A stretch of 64,000 bases of DNA from Tetrapyrgos nigripes (Eukaryota; Basidiomycota; Agaricomycetes; Agaricales; Campanellaceae). Below are positions 57,339 to 64,000 of this stretch, piece after piece. Where the stretch lies: contig JAACJM010000003.1 of assembly GCA_013368315.1 (NCBI GenBank), positions 930,001-994,000 on the forward strand. The letters run 5' to 3'. Both the position numbers and the translations under genes were made by a program. Within the stretch, counting starts at the first letter, position 1. Every line of letters starts with the position of its first letter. A model generated the notes under the pieces. The model ran no database searches and was not told the origin of the DNA. It saw only the letters and a list, made by a program, of their open reading frames with translations.

Positions 57339-57589
57339 TCTTGACGATTTCCGTCCAACCCTCCATCACTGTTAGCCCGTTTTCCCTTTCCCCATTCCCA
57401 TTCCATTCGTCTCCTCAGCATAGGGTTGCTGTTTCCCCCCTTCTACTTTCTTGCCGTCTTAAATTTCACTGCCATCGTCGATTCGCAGCACCCTGCCAGT
57501 TCGCGGCACCATTTTACGTTCGATGAGCCGGTGGTCTCGTCAGAGTGAATCCACTCGCCAGGGGTGGTCCATATGAGCAGGAGTGACGT

Positions 57590-59533
57590 TTTTCGAGTTC
57601 GGGGCCAGAAGAGGCCGAGACGTTTGAAGTCGGAGAAGGAATCGTTGGATACGGATTAGAAGAGGCAGCTTCATCTTACGTCCTTCTCCCTCTTTGTCCA
57701 ATAATCAAATTGTCTTGCTGCTTTGGCATTTTCGGTCCTACCTTCGTCACGGACCAGTCCATCACCTTTGCCGACGATACACCCCCACCTCGTCTCATAT
57801 GTTGCAGGCAACGTCTTACTCGTTCTATCTCAATCGAAAAATCCTTCCTCTCTCCCAATAATCCCAGCCTCCCCCCCTCTCGCTCCTACATCCTCTCTTG
57901 CATACACGATGTCAATGGGGAAAGGGAAGGCTGCTGAGGCTTGGCTGGCATCGTCTTCATCCTCTAACGCAGAGGGTGATAAAGACGGAAACCTCACATC
58001 CATACGAACTCATCTACGGATAAAACATCCGATAAATGCTTCTAAAGCGTTTTTTGATCATGTCGAAGCTTCAAGTTTGGGGCTGGGATAAAATTTCACT
58101 CGGAGCCTTTTGTTGACGCTCTTTGGCCTCTCTTCTGGTGACGGTCAGACGGGGCAAGTGTACCTTACACAACCGAGTCAAGTAAAACCATCTAATGGCT
58201 AGTCAACCATGGACTCGTTTCATCTTCCATGGTGTCGAGGTATGGTGGTGTGTCGAGGATCAAGGGGGTTTGGGTGAGTACGAGTTTTTTCTTTCTTCTT
58301 TCTTCTAACAATTATCCTTACTCATTTTATATAACAGGCTACAATCTTCCACATCCTCCGCCGCTCCTCCTCTGTACCAGACCTAAGCGAAAGAAGTCAT
58401 CTCAACTCTCGCCGCGGTCGTGGGGAATCATCTTCGTTTTTATGCCTCCGCCTCTACTTCCAACCTTCCCAATGCCAAGTCAAATGCTAGCTATGCAAAT
58501 GCAAATCGTCACCGAGAACCCCATTGGAACTGGCACCAGCACCAGTACCACTGACGCCGACGTCGGCAACAGGAACGGGTGGGTGATAGGGATATCCCCT
58601 AGCACTCTTCTTATCTATCATTCTTTCAACTTCGTCTTCGTCTTCGACGACGCCAACACCCAAATGGCTCCACTCCCAACCATCCCTTCGACTCGCCCTT
58701 CGTACATCTTTATCTTCAACCTCTCCTTCCTCATTCTCATTCTCTACACCTTCGGTATCAACTTCATCGACATCGATATCTTTGACTACAACTACACTGG
58801 CACCAGACCCTCTAACCATCCTTCCACTCTTTCAAACCCTCGTTGGATGGGTACAGGCGTGCACTAAATTCTCGAATAATACCATTTACAAGCTACTGAC
58901 GAAGAAAATGAAAAAAGTGGGGAAGAATATAAGAATAAGAATGAAGATGGAGTGAAGGTTCTTTTGCCGACGAAGACGAAGGGCCAAGAGGAAGTTGATG
59001 TCGAAGTAGACGCTGAGGCTGACGAGGAAGCGGAAGGTCCAGGGCCAGGACCAGGAGCGGGTACACCCACACCCAAACCCATCCCTGTACCTGTACACAT
59101 ACCCCCCCTCCAACCAGCCCTACTCTTCCTAATCTCCCTACTGGTCGTCGCCCAACTAGAGCCCCAACTACAACCCCAATTATTAGCAACCCTCCTAACC
59201 ACCCTCTCATCAACCTACATCCCCACCCTCCTCGAGATAATCGAACCTCTGAGGGGGGTTTTGGAAGGGTTTGCGAGGGTGAAGAGGAGGTTGAACGCTG
59301 GCGAAGGAGAAGGAGAAGACGAAGGCGGGGCAGGCGAAGACGACTGTCACGACAAGGGTGTGGGTGTGGATGTTGGAAAAGATGGAAAACCTCAACCTCA
59401 ACTCGGTGGGCAGAATAAGAAGAAAGACCAAATGAAAGGGAAAGACCTAGATTGGCGCCAACGTAGAAAAACGCTACATGAGATGGAACGTATGGCGATT
59501 GGGCTGTATAGGTTGGAGGAGGTGGTATTGTAG
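57590..59533 (+). pseudogene. X3: decayed copy of gene X
   Basis: It can be followed from GYGLEEAASSYVLL-like sequence through ASKAFFDHVEASSLG, SKYGG-like and AGTPTPKPIPVP parts to the conserved end KDLDWRQRRKTLHEMERMAI ... LEEVVL. It is split over several frames with stops at 58091 and elsewhere. The 3' flank to about 59800 also matches the flank of X1. It is more diverged than X2, so the copy is older. Confidence 0.75.
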
Positions 59534-59828
59534 GGTCCATTCGCATAGGGCTCTGAGGCTCAGGCTCGCGCGAGTATTAACGTTACAAGGCAAGACAAGT
59601 CCACGAGTACATGAGTATGATAATGTAGATGCGATTCGCGATTCGCATATACGTACGTACTTTGGTACTTAATTTTGGTACCGGTACCGGTGGTCTGACT
59701 CTGCTGTGCCCAGTAAGTGAGATAAAGATAAAGATTTGTTTAGACCAATGTTTTACACCCGGGAAGCAATTCAGTTTTCTTAGGGTTCTTCTGCAACGAG
59801 AATTATAGTACTTGGATGCCCCACCTAA

Positions 59829-60056
59829 TGTCCACTCATTGATATTCCCAAGAAGTCCCACAACATTCCCAACGTCCAAGACAAGAAGGACGCGTTGAGG
59901 AAGGCTTTCCAGACTCACCAGAAGCTACTGCAGGAGAAGGGGAACCAGCCTGGACCTGCTGGACCTGCTGTACCCACCGTTACACTGACAACAGTTGTTC
60001 CTGCATCGTATGAAGACGAAGATGGAATAGGGGTCAAACCAGTAATTTATGCCTAA
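59829..60056 (+). other. Short open frame without start codon
   Basis: The frame reads IPKKSHNIPNVQDKKDALRK, then QTHQKLLQEKGN and a Pro/Gly/Ala tail, with no Met. It lies exactly where homology to the X1 3' flank ends and before the Plavaka element. It may be a terminal exon of a lost gene. Not recognised. Confidence 0.3.
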
Positions 60057-60549
60057 AGGTCATATATTTTCATACCTTACATATTATAGTAACTCTACAG
60101 TCGAATAGTTCAATTTACCAGCAGTTTAAAGGCACAACGATGGAGAACAAGGCTAGGAAAGAGTGAGGTTGACAAAAACGATGTATTGGCCGGTAAAAAA
60201 AAAACGATGCCAGTTACTGGGTTTTGTCCGCTGGCCTAACCGCATTTGCCCACCACCATAATTTGGTGAACCTTCCCCTCTACTAGTACATGTCTTCATC
60301 ATGATCGTTGTTCTACCGTACCTGATTTCTGTCGTTCTCGTGCACGGCATAGTCTTCGATTGCCGTCTCGGTCCCCACAATTTTCCTTCACGGTCTGCAT
60401 AGCCTCTGAAAAATAGATACTCACGAGTGACGAGAGTCCTGACAGATATTGGACAGATATTAGGGATGAAATCAAGATGAAATATCCATTCATTCGTCTT
60501 CCTTACCCCGATGACACATTTGAAGAGCGTAGGCATCAGGAAATTCACA

Positions 60550-60685
60550 ACCGTATGGCGGGTATGGGAGGTATGGACTGTATGGACTTTATACATACCT
60601 ATACCAATCCATACCGTTCCATGTAAATTCGTTCTATACATCTGGTGTATAAATGTATGGGAGTATGGGAGTATGGACAGTTTAC
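60550..60685. repeat. Short clustered TATGG(A/G) motifs near the transposase 3' end
   Basis: GTATGG or TATGGG occurs about nine times, with mirrored CCATAC copies in between. Such clusters are often subterminal repeats of DNA transposons. They lie just beyond the Plavaka coding end. Confidence 0.45.
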
Positions 60686-61923
60686 CTATGAAGACAAGAT
60701 TTCATTTGTATGATGGTCTGCATACTTACTAACATAAAACGCTGTAAATAAGTCTAGTGATAAACTAAAATGTAGCTTCGGCGGAATAGATGTACGTCCG
60801 TAAACAGGTATTAAGTGGGCAGCACGAAGAATAGTATCAAGGTGTATGACTGCAAGTAAAGGAGAAGTAGGACGAGAACCCCTAAATGCTGGCCTGACTA
60901 TCCACGTTCCAGTATTGGGCTCGGGCCTTCGACCAAACGCATTGTACCAATGTACAAGAGCACAAGGATAATTAATATTGTCATATTTGAACGAGAATAG
61001 CAGTAAAACTCTTGCAGCACTCATACCTCGGAACCCAGGTTTAGACTCGTCAGTCACTACCAGCACACAGTCACGACGAGCATCTCCGCGCCATGATGGT
61101 GTTGATCTGATGCGTTCCCGAAGCATGCCACGAGTCCCAGATAAGTCACTCGGAGCGTAGAAGGTTGCAATAGCGGAATGATACACATATATGCGTGAAT
61201 CAATACTTGGTAGATCATTGTCTGAGCGGACTGGGTCTTGAGAGATTTGAGAATGCAAAAACCGGCGTGTGAGAGTAGGCAACGTTGGTTCCTCAATATG
61301 ATCAGCAAGGACATCGAGGTAACGAGGGTAAGAGCGTTCTATGTAATCAGTCAGTTCCGGCAATGAAAGTATACAGAAAAATGACCATACCATGTGTTCG
61401 TGCAAGGAAAACATCAGACGGCAAAACCTCATCCGAGTCCAAAGCATCCACATCGTCGGTCTCCGCTTCAAACCTGTCAGGTACTGTGCTATGAAGAGGG
61501 ATGACGAGCCCACGCGTAACGAGGTCGGCTCGGAGTGCTAGAAGCTTATCAATGCGCTGGTTGGTGAGCAGCATTTGGCTAAGCGCATTCCAGCGGTTTG
61601 ACCTTCTCCAAGGGCGTTTGACAGCCGTTATGTGACGAGACTCGGTAATCGTTGAGCAGAGGCCATTCGGGGCGCCGAACTCTTTGATCAGGAGAGGGTA
61701 GTGAACGATGGAATGTAGGCGGGGTAGATTAAAGTCTTCACGAACATCGACTGTTATGAAAACTTGCAGGTAGTGATGAAAACTGTTGACACGTTCTTGG
61801 ATTTGTTGCAGTGATGATTCATCAATATTAGCACGACGGACAAGGTAACAGAAGTCTAGAAAAGATGAAAGACATCTCATCATTTCTGCTGGAAGGTATT
61901 CTGCAATAGCGGGGAGAAAGACC
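60686..61923 (-). CDS. Plavaka-type transposase, C-terminal part, interrupted
   Basis: Two exons are visible: 61923-61391 and 61338-60686. The protein carries hallmarks of Agaricomycete Plavaka transposases: VFLPAIAEYLPAEMM, FLDFCYLVRR, LPRLHSIVHYPLLIKEFGAP, NGLCSTITESRH, AVKRPWRRSNRWNALSQML, and near the end LVHWYNAFGRR and VIHLDTILRAAHLIPVYG. Further upstream a likely intron (acceptor at about 61924) runs to the point where a copia LTR begins at 61986, so the N-terminal catalytic part is displaced beyond the window or lost. The frame of the visible part is intact, which suggests a fairly recent disruption. Confidence 0.8.
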
Positions 61924-61985
61924 TATAACAAATGAATACCATGTGTTGAATTGGCGCATTCAGTTGCAGCCATCAACGTATTCTA

Positions 61986-62294
61986 TGTAGAACAATAGTA
62001 GTAGTTATATATAGACAATAAAGTGTAGTACTACAATAGTGTACGAAACCAGCATTGTTCTATCCAGTACAATAGAATCTTATTGTTACTCTAGTATTAG
62101 TTTACATGTATTTGTACCTCCTTAAAAGTATATAAGGACTCGTAGAAAGTCCTCCAAATAACAAGTTTCATACTTAACCCACATCGCTCTAACAAGCCTC
62201 TAACTAGCCTTACAAGCTACTCTTTATCCACAGGTAAGTTGCGTAGTTGCCACTGCGTTTAGTAGTGTACAAGCTGTACCATGCCTGCTTAACA
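61986..62294 (+). repeat. 5' LTR of a Ty1/copia element
   Basis: It begins TGTAGAACA and ends TTAACA (TG..CA ends, TGT/ACA inverted), directly followed by the primer-binding site. A TATATAAG box lies near 62130. The right LTR is outside the window, so the left border is inferred from the Plavaka break and the TG end. Confidence 0.7.
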
Positions 62295-62307
62295 GGTTAT
62301 GGGCCCC
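62295..62307 (+). promoter_or_regulatory. Primer-binding site of the copia element
   Basis: GGTTATGGGCCCC starts right after the LTR. It matches, with about one difference, the complement of the anticodon stem-loop of initiator tRNA-Met, the internal primer site used by copia-type elements. Confidence 0.6.
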
Positions 62308-62590
62308 GAAGGCCCTTGGGAGCGCCTTCAATGGCTGCAAACCATAGACTTCGCATACTACCTGGATGGCGCCCTTGTGGCAGCCTGCGTCGCCTTTAAT
62401 GGCTTGACGATATGTCCAACAGCGCAGGACTTATGTCCAGCTGCAGTTGTTGACAGTCTAGGGGAGTAGTCACTGTCATGGCGCGTTCATCGCTGCCTTT
62501 CTTCACTTTCACATGGCACATTTAAATGCTGCCTTCTTATTACGCATATGGATAAATGCTGACAGTTGACTTCCCCAGATATTATCAAAG

Positions 62591-64000
62591 ATGTCCTCCA
62601 ACGTCCTGATGACTACTGTACCTGTCTTCGCCGGTGTTGATTTCAACATCTGGGCTGACATCCTTCTCGCCTGGTTGCAGGCTACTGGACTTAGTTCTGT
62701 CCTTAGCTCTGATCGCCCCAATGATGCCGAAGTGAGTACCGTCTCCCCTCTATCTGCTGAAGACGCGGCGGCTCAAGCTGAGGCTATCACGGCGGCTCAA
62801 AAGAAACAGGCTGACTGGGATGAGAAGAACAATAAGGCCATGGGGTCTATCAAACTTCGTCTCTCTCCTCCCGTTCGTCAGAAGACGCTTGGAATGACTA
62901 CCGCCAAGGCCATTTGGGTCTTTCTCAAGAAGACCTACGGGAAACCTGGCGTTTCCGCAATCTACACGGATTTCAAACGTGCTACCTCCATCACCATTCC
63001 TAACGATGCTAATCCTAGCGCTGCGATCGAGCTTATTCGCATGCACTTCGATAGGGTCAGTGCCGCCGGTATCCCTACTGACGACCCCTCAGGCAATTCC
63101 CTTACTAAAATCACCAACTTCCTCATCGTCATGTTCATCATCTCCAAACTACCCCCCAGATATGAGTGTCTCATCAATATGTATACTCAATGTTCGATTG
63201 AACAAGTCGACAATCAGAATCTTGATGGTCTACAAAGCGAGATTCTCAATATCTGGGAATCTCGCCAGGGAGCTTTCAAGGGGCCTTCAGGGAAAGCCCA
63301 AGCCAACCGTCTTTCAGCTGTCAAGCGAAAGGACGGTAACCCTAGTTTCCAACAGCAGCAGCAGCAGCGCCCTAGTGGCAGCAGCAGCGGCGCTAACGGA
63401 GCCAGCGGCTCTAACGGAAATAACAAGGGAAAAGGCAAGGGAAAGGGCAAAGGAAAAGCTCATTTCCGTCGAGGAGGTCGAGCTGGAAAGTCTGAACAGG
63501 CCAAGAGACAAGGCCAAGCACATCTCGCTCATGGTGATATGTCTCCCATGATGCACACAGTCACTGTCGTCGACACGCCCGCTGCAGTTGATATCCGTAA
63601 GCCATTCTTCATGGAAACGGAAAAGCCTTTTGACGCCTTCTTCACAGGTACCAAAAGAGCTATCAACCTTGCACGCGATATTGGCGCTAGACCATCTGGT
63701 GAGACTATTGCTACTCTTGAAGATATCGTCATGTCTCATCCCAATCTTTCCTCCTGCACTTCTCTTACGCCTGCCCCTCGTCCCAAACGCTCTCTCACGG
63801 AACGCATCTATTGGCATAACCTTCAATCATCTTCTGATGGTTGGGGTGATGCTGGTAACTGGAACGGTTGGAACGGTGAATATCCCGGAACTCAGACCGA
63901 TCCAGATGCCGATATGGCATGCGTTCAAGGAGAAGATGCCAGTTGGAACGAGGACACTCTGGTGAACACTTCGGAACTCGGAAGTGTGTTTGGCTCCACA
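62591..64000 (+). CDS. Copia Gag-Pol polyprotein, N-terminal (Gag) part, 3' partial
   Basis: An open frame starts at ATG 62591 (SSNVLMTTVPVFAGVDFNIW) and stays open to the window end, 470 codons. It contains the copia capsid core: KAMGSIKLRLSPPVRQK, KAIWVFLKKTYGKPGVSAIY, and LTKITNFLIVMFIISKLPPRY. A Gln run (CAG repeat) and a basic GKGKGKGKGK block follow. No CCHC zinc knuckle is visible; the basic block may replace it for RNA binding. The protease, integrase and reverse transcriptase are expected downstream. The intact frame suggests a young copy. Confidence 0.8.
   Translation, partial: MSSNVLMTTVPVFAGVDFNIWADILLAWLQATGLSSVLSSDRPNDAEVSTVSPLSAEDAAAQAEAITAAQKKQADWDEKNNKAMGSIKLRLSPPVRQKTLGMTTAKAIWVFLKKTYGKPGVSAIYTDFKRATSITIPNDANPSAAIELIRMHFDRVSAAGIPTDDPSGNSLTKITNFLIVMFIISKLPPRYECLINMYTQCSIEQVDNQNLDGLQSEILNIWESRQGAFKGPSGKAQANRLSAVKRKDGNPSFQQQQQQRPSGSSSGANGASGSNGNNKGKGKGKGKGKAHFRRGGRAGKSEQAKRQGQAHLAHGDMSPMMHTVTVVDTPAAVDIRKPFFMETEKPFDAFFTGTKRAINLARDIGARPSGETIATLEDIVMSHPNLSSCTSLTPAPRPKRSLTERIYWHNLQSSSDGWGDAGNWNGWNGEYPGTQTDPDADMACVQGEDASWNEDTLVNTSELGSVFGST

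Larger units (their letters stand above)
54175..57740. repeat. Large imperfect palindrome around gene B2
   Basis: The left arm (about 54175-55903) and right arm (about 55991-57740) are inverted copies of one another with a short centre at 55903-55990. Inner arm sequence such as GCCAGTTGGACTCGGAGGTT is mirrored by AACCTCCGAGTCCAACTGGC. A hAT-like MITE interrupts the left arm only. Confidence 0.75.
46805..57780 (+). repeat. Segmental tandem duplication, unit 2
   Basis: This is the copy of 33673-46804. It carries unit-specific insertions at 52059-53834 and 54804-55334 and lacks the 37847-42430 sequence. Its right end merges into X3 at the same internal point (GCCGACGATACA) where unit 1 merges into X2. 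Confidence 0.8.
61986..64000 (+). mobile_element. Ty1/copia retrotransposon, 5' part, inserted in a Plavaka element
   Basis: LTR, primer-binding site and gag follow in the correct order on the plus strand. Pol and the 3' LTR lie beyond the window. The insertion splits the minus-strand Plavaka transposase. Confidence 0.8.

Noticed and set aside
60153..60641. 162-codon minus-strand frame beyond the Plavaka transposase
   Set aside because: It is built partly from the TATGG repeat cluster (for example VHTVHTSHTRHT) and has no transposase motif; likely non-coding element end.

Overview
The window comes from a filamentous basidiomycete, most likely an Agaricomycete. The evidence is genes cut by many 40-70 bp GT..AG introns, a C6 zinc-cluster regulator, a GPI-type secreted wall protein, a Plavaka-type DNA transposase and a Ty1/copia retrotransposon of the mushroom type. 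No tRNA, rRNA, CRISPR or bacterial feature was seen.

Positions 1-33 kb are mainly single-copy gene territory. In order they hold: an LGT-motif membrane protein (cut by the window start), a PWWP/Tudor-like chromatin-type protein, a Ser/Arg/His-rich low-complexity protein, a GPI-anchored secreted protein, a ferric-reductase-type oxidoreductase with an apparent frame break at its FAD motif, and a Zn2Cys6 transcription factor. A gene-poor stretch (16.8-26.9 kb) interrupted only by D-aminoacyl-tRNA deacylase (DTD1) follows. Then come two neighbouring WD40 genes: a paralogue without F-box (26.9-28.5 kb) and a full F-box/WD40 gene of Cdc4/Pop1/FBXW7 type (29.2-33.2 kb). The latter starts only 28 bp from a divergent beta-propeller-like gene (called X here).

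Positions 33.7-57.8 kb are a tandem segmental duplication. One unit is about 13.1 kb (33673-46804) and the other about 11 kb (46805-57780). Each unit carries gene X or a damaged copy of it, a small single-pass membrane protein gene 'A', an unrecognised ORF block, and a large imperfect palindrome with a second small membrane protein gene 'B'. A and B are paralogues with the same three-exon structure and an identical 154-bp middle exon length, so the window holds four members of one family that I do not recognise. X2 and X3 are broken copies of X1, and further X fragments lie inverted in the palindromes. Later insertions distinguish the two units: a 3.9-kb insertion/rearrangement in unit 1, and in unit 2 a 1.78-kb TIR element (carrying a nested 0.53-kb TIR element) and a 0.53-kb hAT-like MITE.

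Positions 59.8-64 kb are transposon-derived: the C-terminal half of a Plavaka-type transposase on the minus strand, interrupted by a copia element on the plus strand whose 5' LTR, primer-binding site and gag are visible and which runs off the window end.

All exon calls were read by eye from splice signals and frame continuity. Function calls rest on remembered family motifs, not on searches.
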